DNA of 64,000 nucleotides, taken from positions 1,824,001 to 1,888,000 of the forward strand of contig NZ_CP059576.1 in NCBI RefSeq assembly GCF_014109825.1. Reading direction: 5' to 3'. The stretch is from Legionella sp. PC997. GTDB taxonomy: Bacteria > Pseudomonadota > Gammaproteobacteria > Legionellales > Legionellaceae. Positions 18,361 through 27,146 of the stretch are shown one piece after another. Position numbers and translations under genes: made by a program. The notes beneath the pieces are model-generated. The model had not been told where the DNA came from. It saw nothing but the letters and a program-made list of their open reading frames with translations, and made no database searches. How positions within the stretch are numbered: position 1 is the stretch's first letter; the number at the start of each line of letters is the position of its first letter.

Positions 18361-18969
18361 ATGCCTAATCCTCTGGAAACACGTTTAGCGAACTGTCGAG
18401 ATAAACTTTTACGGTTTTATGTAGAGGATGAACATGAAGCAAGGATTCTTCAACAATTAAAAGAGGTTGATGCGTATTATAAAGGTTCATTCGATAAAAC
18501 AACTATGCGCTCTAAAGCAATTGTAGAAAGTTATGAGTTATTTGTTGATCATCTCTCTAAAGTTAAAAACGGTGAACTTTCTTCAGAACAAGCATTCCAC
18601 AAAATTCAAGAGATCACATTTAATAGAAAGCTAGGTATTGCCTTTTATAATATTGCCAAGGCATTGGAAATGACTTTTTGGGCTATTTCCACCCCCGTTT
18701 TTTTACTGGGAGCCACTTCGGTCAATGTATCCAACCCTATCTGTGGATTATGTTTAACCATCATTTTAACTGGGCTAATCATAAAATCAATAAATAATTT
18801 TTTTGAATGTGCTAACGATTTCAAATCATATACTCGATTACTTGAAGAGGATGAACGGGAGCGAAGTTTGGTATCATTTTTTAAACCCGCTGTTTCTTCC
18901 TTACAGGAAACAAACCTAATCAGTTCAAATATGCAGTTAACTCTAAATTTAGATCTGACATTTGGTTAG
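18361..18969 (+). CDS. Unknown two-helix membrane protein, first of a tandem pair
   Basis: 202 residues. A charged helical N-terminal half (1-105) is followed by two hydrophobic segments (about 108-128 and 132-152), a conserved NFFECANDFKSY element, and a short soluble tail with SFFKP. The following gene encodes a homologue with the same architecture: YY near 38, KNGEL/KNGKL, EIT, FF-C--DFKSY, SFFK. No family is recognised. The lack of a signal peptide suggests both ends face the cytoplasm. It could be a Legionella-restricted inner-membrane protein or a translocated membrane protein. Neighbourhood with rpoE hints at envelope stress, but no anti-sigma domain is visible. Confidence 0.7.
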   Translation: MPNPLETRLANCRDKLLRFYVEDEHEARILQQLKEVDAYYKGSFDKTTMRSKAIVESYELFVDHLSKVKNGELSSEQAFHKIQEITFNRKLGIAFYNIAKALEMTFWAISTPVFLLGATSVNVSNPICGLCLTIILTGLIIKSINNFFECANDFKSYTRLLEEDERERSLVSFFKPAVSSLQETNLISSNMQLTLNLDLTFG

Positions 18970-19117
18970 TTTTTCGAGGAAGCGGATCTCAGCTTTAATC
19001 GTATTTTCAATTAGTTGCATCATCTTTAATAGTCGTTTTAATTATGATATAAAAGCGTTCTGATTATTTACTAATCAAGCCGATTTTATTTTTCTTCATT
19101 AACTTAAGGGATGAATT

Positions 19118-19747
19118 ATGACTGGTTCATTGGGAAAACGTTTAAATGATTGCGATAAACAAATTGATGACCTATTTAATGGAGTGACACTCAATGAAGA
19201 AATTGAAAGACAATTAAAAGCAATTAAGAGTTATTATCACCAATTATATCTTGACGCGATTGATGAAGAAGCTGAAAAAGAACATATTGAAATGTATGAG
19301 CTTCTGGCCGCTGGTCTTGAAGGAATAAAAAATGGAAAGTTGAAGCCTGATTCCGTGTTAAAGGAACTGGATGAAATAACTTCCTTAAGAAAGTCAAACA
19401 TTGTTTTAGAAAATATTCTCACCTCATTAGAATTACTTTGTTGGGCTTTGCTAGCAGGTTCTTTTTTTTCTTATTGTGTTCTTATGGCGCCGCCATTGGT
19501 AGCAGTTAATCCTTTTTTTGCTTTAGCGGTAATATCAATTTCTTGCATGGCTGCAATCTATTGTGCAGTTAACTTTTTTAATTGTATTGATGATTTTAAA
19601 TCATACAGTCCTGTTGAAGACGAATTAAAACGAGAAAAAAATATAATTTCATTTTTTAAGTCCCCACAAACTTCTGAGTTACCTCCCAAAGTATCTGAAT
19701 CGAATGATCTTCTAAACAGAGAAACCTTATATCCTGTATTTAATTAA
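19118..19747 (+). CDS. Unknown two-helix membrane protein, second of a tandem pair
   Basis: 209 residues, paralogous to the preceding product along its length. It has an acidic helical N-terminus, GIKNGKL, LDEITSLRKS, a hydrophobic hairpin at about 105-155, then NFFNCIDDFKSY and SFFKSP. The pair arose by tandem duplication and has diverged strongly (roughly a quarter to a third identical by eye), so it is old. The 148-base gap before it contains the same 13-base word, AATTATGATATAA, found upstream of its sister, suggesting separate but similar promoters. Function unknown. An inverted repeat follows the stop. Confidence 0.7.
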   Translation: MTGSLGKRLNDCDKQIDDLFNGVTLNEEIERQLKAIKSYYHQLYLDAIDEEAEKEHIEMYELLAAGLEGIKNGKLKPDSVLKELDEITSLRKSNIVLENILTSLELLCWALLAGSFFSYCVLMAPPLVAVNPFFALAVISISCMAAIYCAVNFFNCIDDFKSYSPVEDELKREKNIISFFKSPQTSELPPKVSESNDLLNRETLYPVFN

Positions 19748-19756
19748 CTAAAGCCG

Positions 19757-19782
19757 CCCGGATAAAGGTAGTGTTATCCGGG
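19757..19782 (+). terminator. Inverted repeat after the paralogue pair
   Basis: CCCGGATAA at 19757-19765 pairs perfectly with TTATCCGGG at 19774-19782 around an 8-base loop, 10 bases after the stop. A third partial copy (CGGATAA) follows at once. No T-run follows, so it may act as an RNA-stabilising or weak terminator hairpin. Confidence 0.55.
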
Positions 19783-19912
19783 ACTCGGATAAGATAGGAT
19801 TCGACAAGGATAATCGATTTTTAGATTTTATCTGATATATTCAACAAATAAGCTGCTATTCAAAAAACATATGATAAAATGCTACATTCTATTAAACTCT
19901 TAAAAGAACTTT

Positions 19913-20923
19913 ATGCTGGAAAGTGACCGCTTAATCAGTACTCAAAGTACTGCCTCGGAAGAGGCCATTGATCGTGCCATTAGACCTTTAAGTCTCCGTG
20001 AGTATATCGGGCAAGATGCTGTAAGTTCGCAGATGCAAATTTTTATTGATGCAGCTAGAAAGCGAAAGGATGCTTTGGATCATGTGTTAATCTTTGGTCC
20101 CCCTGGTCTTGGTAAAACCACTTTAGCCAATATCATTGCCCACGAAATGGGTGTGAATTTACGTCAAACATCGGGGCCTGTGATTGAACGAGCCGGTGAC
20201 ATTGCGGCAATACTTACTAACCTGCAAGCAAATGATGTGCTCTTCATTGATGAAATTCATAGGCTTAGTCCTGTAATAGAAGAAATACTCTATCCAGCAA
20301 TGGAAGACTATAAACTAGATATCATGATTGGTGAGGGGCCTGCTGCACGTTCTATAAAACTGGAATTACCACCTTTTACCTTGATCGGAGCAACGACGCG
20401 AGCAGGATTACTTACTTCTCCTCTCCGAGATCGATTTGGTATTGTACAGCGTCTGGAATATTATTCTGTTGATTCTTTAACACAAATTGTTACCCGGTCA
20501 GCACAATTACTAAATGTAAAAACTAAACCCGAAGGAGCGAGAGAAATTGCATTACGCTCACGAGGCACACCACGGATTGCAAATCGATTATTACGACGTG
20601 TCAGGGATTATGCGGAAGTTAAAGGTGGCGGTATTATTAACATTGATATTGCACAAAAAGCTCTAAAAATGTTGGATGTAGACAAACATGGTTTCGATCT
20701 CATGGATAGAAAATTATTGTTATCAGTAATTGAACAATTTAATGGAGGTCCTGTAGGTGTGGATAGTATTGCAGCTGCAATCGGTGAGGAAAAAGGCACA
20801 ATTGAAGACGTTTTGGAGCCATTTTTAATACAACAAGGATTCCTTATGCGCACACCAAGAGGTAGAATAGCCACAACAAGAGCTTACCAGCATTTTGGTT
20901 TAAACATAGTGGAACAGGATTGA
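19913..20923 (+). CDS. ruvB: Holliday junction branch migration ATPase RuvB
   Basis: 336 residues, full length. Walker [10 protein letters not shown] at 62-70, Walker [10 protein letters not shown] near 105, and the sensor/arginine-finger segment [18 protein letters not shown] are all present. The C-terminal winged-helix DNA-binding domain includes [12 protein letters not shown]. RuvB hexamers drive branch migration with RuvA, and RuvC resolves the junction. Here ruvC and ruvA are not upstream, unlike the usual ruvC-ruvA-ruvB order. ybgC follows after four bases, so it leads the tol cluster. Confidence 0.98.
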   Translation: MLESDRLISTQSTASEEAIDRAIRPLSLREYIGQDAVSSQMQIFIDAARKRKDALDHVLIFGPPGLGKTTLANIIAHEMGVNLRQTSGPVIERAGDIAAILTNLQANDVLFIDEIHRLSPVIEEILYPAMEDYKLDIMIGEGPAARSIKLELPPFTLIGATTRAGLLTSPLRDRFGIVQRLEYYSVDSLTQIVTRSAQLLNVKTKPEGAREIALRSRGTPRIANRLLRRVRDYAEVKGGGIINIDIAQKALKMLDVDKHGFDLMDRKLLLSVIEQFNGGPVGVDSIAAAIGEEKGTIEDVLEPFLIQQGFLMRTPRGRIATTRAYQHFGLNIVEQD

Positions 20924-20927
20924 TCAA

Positions 20928-21308
20928 ATGGATGCTACAATTGTGCATCAACATTCCTATCGAGTTTACGCTGAAGACGTAGATTATATGGGAATTGTTT
21001 ATCATGCGAACTATCTTTGTTATTTTGAGCGGGCCCGAACAGAAATGTTAAGGCAAAGTAATTTAATTCTCTCTGATTTAATGAAGAAGGATACTCTTTT
21101 TGCGATATATGATGCACATATTCGTTATAAAGCACCCGCTCGTTTAGATGATTTGCTAACAGTTAAAACTCAAGTTCAACAATTAGGAGCTTGCAGTTTT
21201 TTATTTGATCAGAGCATGCAAAATCAGCAGGGCAAAATTGTTTGTGAAGCTAAAATTCAAGTGGTATGTGTCGATAGCAATTTGAAGCCAAAGCGATTTC
21301 CAAAATGA
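20928..21308 (+). CDS. ybgC: Acyl-CoA thioesterase YbgC of the Tol-Pal cluster
   Basis: 126 residues, single hotdog domain. The YbgC signature YAEDVDYMGIVYHANY, with the catalytic aspartate at about 19, and CYFERARTEMLR are clear. It hydrolyses acyl-CoA or acyl-ACP and in E. coli associates with phospholipid synthesis enzymes near the Tol machinery. It starts four bases after ruvB and 91 bases before tolQ, the classic location. Confidence 0.95.
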   Translation: MDATIVHQHSYRVYAEDVDYMGIVYHANYLCYFERARTEMLRQSNLILSDLMKKDTLFAIYDAHIRYKAPARLDDLLTVKTQVQQLGACSFLFDQSMQNQQGKIVCEAKIQVVCVDSNLKPKRFPK

Positions 21309-21399
21309 ATAAAGAATGGTTTTCGTTATCGGCTTGTAAATAAAAATATAATCGATGATGATTCATAGAAATAAGATCTTGGTACTGGAGATAATATAA

Positions 21400-22074
21400 A
21401 TGGGTAATCAAGCAAACGTATTAATGTACTTTATGCAAGCAGGTCTAGTTGTTAAATCAGTCATGATGTTACTCGCTGCTGCTTCCATTACTTCATGGAC
21501 ATTAATATTTCAACGCGCCTGGTTTTTCAATCGCAAAAAACAGCTCACTGATTCCTTTAATCAGAGATTTTGGGATAGCGGTGATTTAAGCAGACTTTAT
21601 GCCGATATCGATAGTAATTCAGAAGAGCGAGATGGCATGGCTGCTATTTTTCATGCGGGCTTTAAAGAATTTGTACGTGCTAGAAAACTAGGTAATGTAA
21701 TTATTGAACCCATTCAGCGGGTCATGCAAATAACTCATGCTAAGGAAGCTGAAAAGCTGGAAAAACATTTACCATTTTTTGCTTCCGTGGGTTCTATAGC
21801 CCCTTATGTAGGATTATTTGGTACTGTTTGGGGTATAATGACCTCCTTTCAGGCATTGGGTCATGCTCAACAAGCCACCATTGCTATGGTCGCTCCAGGT
21901 ATTTCTGAAGCATTAGTAGCAACAGCTTTAGGTTTGTTCACAGCAATACCGGCAGTTATTGCATATAACCGATATACTACTCGTGCTAATGATTTATTAA
22001 ATCGATTTGACTTATTTCAGGAAGAATTAATATCGCTTATAGAACAACAAAACAGTGATACTGTAAGAGGGTAA
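21400..22074 (+). CDS. tolQ: Tol-Pal system inner-membrane protein TolQ
   Basis: 224 residues, MotA/TolQ/ExbB family, with three membrane helices: one near 15-35 and two in the C-terminal half around 125-150 and 165-190. Conserved GSIAPYVGLFGTVWGIM and APGISEALVATALGLFTAIPAV line the proton path with TolR. The TolQR motor energises TolA to constrict the outer membrane at division. tolR begins eight bases later. Confidence 0.97.
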   Translation: MGNQANVLMYFMQAGLVVKSVMMLLAAASITSWTLIFQRAWFFNRKKQLTDSFNQRFWDSGDLSRLYADIDSNSEERDGMAAIFHAGFKEFVRARKLGNVIIEPIQRVMQITHAKEAEKLEKHLPFFASVGSIAPYVGLFGTVWGIMTSFQALGHAQQATIAMVAPGISEALVATALGLFTAIPAVIAYNRYTTRANDLLNRFDLFQEELISLIEQQNSDTVRG

Positions 22075-22082
22075 AATTTGAA

Positions 22083-22541
22083 ATGATCAGACCAAAAACC
22101 AAACGTGAGCGTCCCATATCAGAAATTAATGTCGTACCCTATATCGATGTTATGTTGGTTTTACTTGTTATTTTTATGATCACAGCACCAATGCTGAGTC
22201 AGGGAGTAACTGTAGACTTACCTAAAGCAGCAAGCCAGACCCTATCACCTACAGATAGAGAACCTATTATTGTTTCAGTAAATCAACAAGGGGCGTATTT
22301 TCTTAATATCAGCAGCACACCCGCGGAGCCTATAGAGTCTCAAGCTTTAGTGGTTCGTGTTGCTGCAGAGTTGGAATTAGCAAAGCAGTCAGGCCAGAAG
22401 CTTAATGTTTTAGTTAAAGGAGACCAGGGCGTCGCATACGGTAAGGTGGTTCAAGCAATGGCTTTACTGAAGCAAGCAGGGGCAGAACAGGTAGGGTTGT
22501 TAACTGATTCCGAGCAAGAAAAATCAGAGGGCCTAGCATGA
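22083..22541 (+). CDS. tolR: Tol-Pal system protein TolR
   Basis: 152 residues, ExbD/TolR family. A single N-terminal helix carries the essential membrane aspartate in NVVPYIDVMLVLLVIFMI (residue about 24), which relays protons in the TolQR motor. A periplasmic domain follows, with KGDQGVAYGKVVQAM near 118-132. It overlaps tolA by four bases (ATGA), indicating translational coupling. Confidence 0.97.
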   Translation: MIRPKTKRERPISEINVVPYIDVMLVLLVIFMITAPMLSQGVTVDLPKAASQTLSPTDREPIIVSVNQQGAYFLNISSTPAEPIESQALVVRVAAELELAKQSGQKLNVLVKGDQGVAYGKVVQAMALLKQAGAEQVGLLTDSEQEKSEGLA

Positions 22542-23530
22542 TAAGCAATCCAAGTTATCGTAAACCTTTTTTTGCTGCAATTGGCTTGCATCTTTTTTTA
22601 GTGGCCATGCTTTTGACCGATAGTTCAAGCCAACGACCTGTTTTAACGGCGGAAACCAAGAATACGCCAGGAGTAGAGCAACCAATTGCTGTTACACCAC
22701 AACCCGAAATAGTGAAAGCAGTGAGTGTCGATAACAAACAAGTTATGGAGACTGTAAATCGCTTGAAACAGGAACGGGAGCAACAAAAAAAGGCCGAAAT
22801 TAATCGACAAAATGAACTCAAGCGTCAGGCTGAAGTGGCAAAACAGCAAAGGATAAAAGAGCAACAACAACTTGCTCGACTTAAAGAAGAAGCGAATAGG
22901 ATAGCTATTGCACGTAAAAAACAAGCAGAAGAAGAAAAAAAGCGTTTAAAGAAACTCGAAGAGCAAAAAGCATTGGAAGCAAAGCGCATTGAAGATTTAA
23001 AAAAGCAAAAGGAAGAGTTGGTAAAGCAACAGAAACTTGAAGCTAAGAAGCTTGCTGATTTGAATAAGAAAAAAATGGTAGAAAAAGAGCAAGCTGAAAA
23101 ATTAAAAGAAGAACAAGTTCAAAAAGAAAAAGCAGATCTTGCAAAAGCAGAAATGGAAAGGAAAAAACAAGCTGAAGCCGCAGCTGCAGCGAAACAAGCA
23201 CAAGCAGCAAAAAATGCCGAGGCACAGGCACGTATTGCTGGGGAAGTTGATAAATATAAAGCACTTATTGTAAATGCCATTGGTAGAAACTGGATATTGC
23301 CTGAAAATGTTGACAGCAGTTTATCGAGTCAATTCAGGATACGGCTTGCTCCCGATGGAATGGTATTGGAAGTTACTTTAACCCGTAGTAGCGGTGATCC
23401 ATTGCTTGATCGTTCAGCACAAACGGCTATTTATAAAGCATCACCACTACCTGTGCCCGCAGATGCAGAAACATTCAACCTGTTTCGCGATATAAGTTTA
23501 ACCGTTCGACCAGAACAAGTGAGGGGGTAA
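22538..23530 (+). CDS. tolA: Cell envelope integrity protein TolA
   Basis: 330 residues. An N-terminal membrane anchor (about 8-27) is followed by a very long Lys/Glu/Gln/Ala-rich helical domain (about 65-235) that spans the periplasm. The C-terminal TonB-like domain (about 240-330) includes [11 protein letters not shown] and [27 protein letters not shown]. TolA transmits the proton-motive force from TolQR to TolB-Pal. The low-complexity middle makes long spurious frames on the opposite strand, which are ignored. Coupled to tolR by a 4-bp overlap. Confidence 0.96.
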   Translation: MISNPSYRKPFFAAIGLHLFLVAMLLTDSSSQRPVLTAETKNTPGVEQPIAVTPQPEIVKAVSVDNKQVMETVNRLKQEREQQKKAEINRQNELKRQAEVAKQQRIKEQQQLARLKEEANRIAIARKKQAEEEKKRLKKLEEQKALEAKRIEDLKKQKEELVKQQKLEAKKLADLNKKKMVEKEQAEKLKEEQVQKEKADLAKAEMERKKQAEAAAAAKQAQAAKNAEAQARIAGEVDKYKALIVNAIGRNWILPENVDSSLSSQFRIRLAPDGMVLEVTLTRSSGDPLLDRSAQTAIYKASPLPVPADAETFNLFRDISLTVRPEQVRG

Positions 23531-23535
23531 AACTC

Positions 23536-24795
23536 GTGATTAACCGACTTATTACACTTTTTTTAATACTTTTTACGCAGCAAATTTTTGCTCTTGATTT
23601 AGAGTTAACCCAAGGGATTAATTCAGCTTTACCTATAGCAATCAATTCTTTTGGTTCAAATAATACGGCTCAAGAAATCGGACAAATTATTGAAAATGAT
23701 TTAAATTTATCAGGACAATTTCGAATTGTTTCCGGGCCCCAAGGTGCCAACGCACAATCATCTGTAAGCACGTTGAAACAACTCGGAGCTGACAGTGTTG
23801 TTACGGGACGGGTTAATCAAGTAGGAAACCATTATGAAGTAAGCTTCACTTTAACTGATGCCGTGGCTAATGGAGCTACTCTATTAACAAAAACGTATCA
23901 GATTGGCGCGAATCAAATTAGACACTTAGCACATCATATCAGCGATGAAGTATATCAAAAGTTAACAGGGGAGAGGGGTATTTTCTCTACTCGTATCGCT
24001 TATATTTCGGTCCAAAGAACACCGAAAAGTACTCGTTATTCACTCGAAGTTGCGGATGCGGATGGATATAATCCACAAAGCTTATTGATTTCATCCGAAC
24101 CTATTATGTCCCCCGCATGGGCTCCGGATGGTAAAACTATTTCTTATGTTTCGTTTGAGAAAAAAAGAGCACAGATATTTACTGTTTCAGTTGAGACAGG
24201 TCAACGACGCTTGATTACCAGTTTCCCGGGTATTAACGGGGCACCCGCGTGGTCTCCTGATGGAAGGGAATTGGCTGTTGTATTGTCTAAAAGCGGAACA
24301 CCAAAAGTGTATAGTATAGATATCAATACCGGAAATATGAAGCAATTGACCTTTGGCGATGCTATTGATACTGAGCCACGTTATGCTCCCGATGGTAAAA
24401 GCTTATTATTTACTTCAGGTCGAGGGGGGTCGCCACAAATATATCGTTTATCTTTAGCTAATGGCCAAGTAAGTCGAGTAACCTTTGAAGGCAACTATAA
24501 TGCTCGAGCTTCTTATACCCCAGATATGAAAAATATTGTGATGTTGCATCGCGACGACAAGCAATTTAACATAGGATTACAAAGTGCAAGCGGTGGACCA
24601 ATTGCCAGCCTAACTTTTTCTGGCCGTGATGAGTCCCCATCTGTTGCACCTAATGGTCGTTTAATTCTTTATGCGACCCATAATCAAGATAAAGGTGTAT
24701 TGGGTATCGTTTCTCTGGACGGTAGAATAAGAATGAGACTCCCCGCACGTGAAGGAGATGTACAAGAGCCTGCGTGGTCTCCCTATTTGGGCTAA
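23536..24795 (+). CDS. tolB: Tol-Pal system beta-propeller protein TolB
   Basis: 419 residues. A signal peptide (1-19, ending IFA) and an N-terminal alpha/beta domain (about 20-150) precede a six-bladed WD40-like propeller with repeated [18 protein letters not shown] and EPRYAPDGK blades. TolB is periplasmic and shuttles between TolA and Pal. The gene is five bases after tolA. The expected next gene, pal, is not here; an S1/P1 nuclease gene begins two bases after the stop. Confidence 0.97.
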   Translation: MINRLITLFLILFTQQIFALDLELTQGINSALPIAINSFGSNNTAQEIGQIIENDLNLSGQFRIVSGPQGANAQSSVSTLKQLGADSVVTGRVNQVGNHYEVSFTLTDAVANGATLLTKTYQIGANQIRHLAHHISDEVYQKLTGERGIFSTRIAYISVQRTPKSTRYSLEVADADGYNPQSLLISSEPIMSPAWAPDGKTISYVSFEKKRAQIFTVSVETGQRRLITSFPGINGAPAWSPDGRELAVVLSKSGTPKVYSIDINTGNMKQLTFGDAIDTEPRYAPDGKSLLFTSGRGGSPQIYRLSLANGQVSRVTFEGNYNARASYTPDMKNIVMLHRDDKQFNIGLQSASGGPIASLTFSGRDESPSVAPNGRLILYATHNQDKGVLGIVSLDGRIRMRLPAREGDVQEPAWSPYLG

Positions 24796-24797
24796 TT

Positions 24798-25616
24798 ATG
24801 TCACGGATTATTTATGTACTTGTTTTGTGTGTTGGGGCTTTAAATAGCTATGCTTGGAATGCGGCAGGCCACAAGGTAGTGGCACAAATTGCATACGATA
24901 ATTTATCACCCAAAGCGAAAGACATGTGCTATAAATATCTTCGTTCGCGCACTCATAATACACCCAATTCAAGTTTTGTTAGCGCTTCAACCTGGATGGA
25001 TGAAATTAGATGGAGGGAAGTATATTGGTATGATGTAATGCATTATATCGATATCCCTTATTCAATTGATGGAACTCGCTTACCTCCAGTTGAAAGTACT
25101 AATGCAATTAAGGCAATTAAACAAGCATCCTCTGTACTTACCTCTAAAAAAACAAATCCATCCGATAAAAAGCTAGCATTGCGGATGTTAATTCATATAA
25201 CAGGTGATATTCATCAACCACTACACGCGATAACTCGAGTCAGTCAGCAACATCCTAAGGGCGATTTAGGCGGCAATTTATTTTTGTTAGGAAAAAATCC
25301 GGTAGGTAGTAATTTGCATCAGTACTGGGATAATGGAGCTGGATTTTTTCTTGGGCAATTTAATGAGACTCAAATAAAAAATACAGCACAGTACCTGGAA
25401 CAAAAAATGCCCTGCTCCATAATTGGTACAGAACTAAAACCTGCTAAATGGGCAAAAATGTCACATAAGCTGGCCATAAAAAATGTTTATCAAACCAATC
25501 CTAATGAAACTCCTAGCGATAAATATCAGGAAAATGCTCAGCTATTAGTTCAAAAGCAGGCTATATATGCAGGATGCAGGTTAGCAGCGTTACTCAATAG
25601 GATTGCTCAAACATAG
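24798..25616 (+). CDS. Secreted S1/P1-type zinc nuclease
   Basis: 272 residues from the ATG two bases after tolB. A signal peptide ends SYA, leaving tryptophan as residue 1 of the mature protein, the ligand required by this family. The other zinc ligands are visible: H6 in WNAAGH, TWMDEIRW, VMHYIDIPY, LIHITGDIHQPLH and GSNLHQYWDN. S1/P1 enzymes use a trinuclear zinc centre to cut single-stranded DNA/RNA and remove 3'-phosphates, some with phospholipase-C-like activity. The product should be periplasmic or secreted. Scavenging of nucleic acid phosphate or host nucleic acid degradation are plausible roles. Its place directly behind tolB, where pal is usual, is odd. Confidence 0.9.
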   Translation: MSRIIYVLVLCVGALNSYAWNAAGHKVVAQIAYDNLSPKAKDMCYKYLRSRTHNTPNSSFVSASTWMDEIRWREVYWYDVMHYIDIPYSIDGTRLPPVESTNAIKAIKQASSVLTSKKTNPSDKKLALRMLIHITGDIHQPLHAITRVSQQHPKGDLGGNLFLLGKNPVGSNLHQYWDNGAGFFLGQFNETQIKNTAQYLEQKMPCSIIGTELKPAKWAKMSHKLAIKNVYQTNPNETPSDKYQENAQLLVQKQAIYAGCRLAALLNRIAQT

Positions 25617-25733
25617 GTTTTGTACTATTCGAAAAGAAAGTACGGTATTGCTGTTTTACTTGCTGAAAATGAATCTGTGAATCAGAGATATGTAGGTGCG
25701 TTTTTAAATTAGATGTTAATCATTTAAATCAAT

Positions 25734-26627
25734 TCAAGAATTTTTTTGTGCAAGATTATCTGAGACATCGTCTAGATTTTCTCGTTGTAATAATTGTTCA
25801 TAGAGCTCAACTAAATTGCCTATTAATTTAGGAAAATTATCCTCAAGCCGTTCTTTCCTTTTCACATTCTTAGCATGCTGCGATCGAGTGACGGCATGGG
25901 GTTTATCGAGTGTTGTATACGCTTTTTTGTGTGTTTTTTCAAAGTTGCTTTCTGCTTTTTCCAAGTCTACTATATTTTTATTAAAATCCTTAATTAGCTT
26001 ATTCAATTGAGATGAAAATTCACCGCTTTTATCCTCATGCATTTTTATTTTAAGACAGATTAACTCAACAAAAATGTTAAACAGCCATTGATAATGCAGT
26101 AAATCGAATAAATCTACTTTGTAACATAGACATGGAGCTAAATTGTTTTGCAAAAGTTTCACTGCTTGTTCTGATGAACAAGGGGCATCAAATAAAGGTA
26201 GCTGTCTTCGAGTATTTCTTGTAAAGAAGGGAATAATTGGATATTTAGTGGTGTCTATTATTAATCGTTTAGCACTTAATTCTTCACTTACCCAAGGTAT
26301 GGTTTCCTTATAAAGATAAAGATGGAGTTCATAATGCTCTTCTGAATGTTTCTTCAAGTAAAAATCAAGCTTTTCTTCTTCTGTATTTGCCGTTCCTGTG
26401 TTTATAACCTCAATATTTAGTCGGTTACTTTGGGATTGATAATGCTCTATAATTGTTTGAGCTTCAGTATCATCAAATATCACAAATTCGGTTTCGTGTG
26501 CCTTCTTAAACTCTTCATTGTTAAGTAAAATAATCACATTTGAAATACCTACTTTATCAAGTTGGTACAAGTGCCCGAAAGGAATATCGAGATATTCTAC
26601 GTTTGACCAAATTACTGCAGTTTTCAT
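25734..26627 (-). CDS. Unknown cytoplasmic protein, effector-like
   Basis: 297 residues without signal peptide or membrane helix. The first half looks globular alpha/beta (KTAVIWSNVEYLD start). The second half (about 190-290) is charged and helical, with likely coiled coil around 205-240 and a basic patch KNVKRKERLED. No family is recognised. Flanked by noncoding gaps of 117 and 195 bases, monocistronic, and hydrophilic to the C-terminus with acidic residues (RENLDDVSD) in the last 20, all common in Dot/Icm substrates. That is inference from composition only. Confidence 0.6.
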   Translation of the reverse strand: MKTAVIWSNVEYLDIPFGHLYQLDKVGISNVIILLNNEEFKKAHETEFVIFDDTEAQTIIEHYQSQSNRLNIEVINTGTANTEEEKLDFYLKKHSEEHYELHLYLYKETIPWVSEELSAKRLIIDTTKYPIIPFFTRNTRRQLPLFDAPCSSEQAVKLLQNNLAPCLCYKVDLFDLLHYQWLFNIFVELICLKIKMHEDKSGEFSSQLNKLIKDFNKNIVDLEKAESNFEKTHKKAYTTLDKPHAVTRSQHAKNVKRKERLEDNFPKLIGNLVELYEQLLQRENLDDVSDNLAQKNS

Positions 26628-26822
26628 TTGTATTTACAATGAAGTTAGTATGCATATTTATTTAGTATAGATTACCAAAAGGAATGAGGGCGTTAAAAGC
26701 CTCTCTCAATGTGCATATAAACTGGCAAAATAAATGAAAGAAAGCAAAATATAAATACTATGCTATATTTTAGAGGCAATTGTTTATATAGGATTTAATT
26801 CTCAACAAAAGGAATTACAGAA

Positions 26823-27110
26823 ATGAATAAATTATTTGCACAGATTAGTATACTTGGCTTTTTGATGAGTGTTTCTTTATACGGTTGGACAGGACCTTGT
26901 AAAGCCATTGCAATTTCCTGTATGCAAAATGGTTACTATAAGGGAGGAGAAAATGCAGGTAAAGAATTAGTTAAAGACTGTGTGTTACCTGTCGCTATGG
27001 GTAAAAAACAATTACCAAATACCAATTTTAGTCCAGAACAATTGCAACAATGTAAAGTAAAAATAGCTGAGAAAATTAAAAGTAAAATGCAAGAAAAAAT
27101 GGAACAGTAA
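26823..27110 (+). CDS. Small secreted cysteine-containing protein of unknown function
   Basis: 95 residues. A signal peptide (about 1-20) precedes a short mature protein with four cysteines (26, 33, 53, 77), probably two disulphides, and a Lys/Glu/Met-rich C-terminal helix (KSKMQEKMEQ). A ribosome site AAGGA lies about nine bases before the ATG. The pattern CKAIAISC-MQNGYYKGG recalls small periplasmic proteins often seen in legionellae, but no function is known. A perfect terminator follows directly. Confidence 0.7.
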   Translation: MNKLFAQISILGFLMSVSLYGWTGPCKAIAISCMQNGYYKGGENAGKELVKDCVLPVAMGKKQLPNTNFSPEQLQQCKVKIAEKIKSKMQEKMEQ

Positions 27111-27114
27111 TACT

Positions 27115-27139
27115 AATCCTCTCCCTTCGGGAGAGGATT
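27115..27139. terminator. Perfect hairpin terminator with UUCG loop
   Basis: AATCCTCTCCC at 27115-27125 pairs with GGGAGAGGATT at 27129-27139, giving an 11-bp stem closed by the stable C(UUCG)G tetraloop. The plus-strand flank is rich in T. It sits between convergent genes and can stop both. Confidence 0.85.
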
Positions 27140-27146
27140 TTCAATT

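Noticed and set aside
18361..19747. Classical RseA-type anti-sigma factor downstream of rpoE
   Set aside because: Neither protein has the RseA or zinc-binding anti-sigma domain, and both have two membrane segments rather than one.
22555..23264. Several frames antisense to tolA
   Set aside because: They arise from the Lys/Glu/Gln-rich repeats of tolA and encode only low-complexity Phe/Leu-rich peptides.
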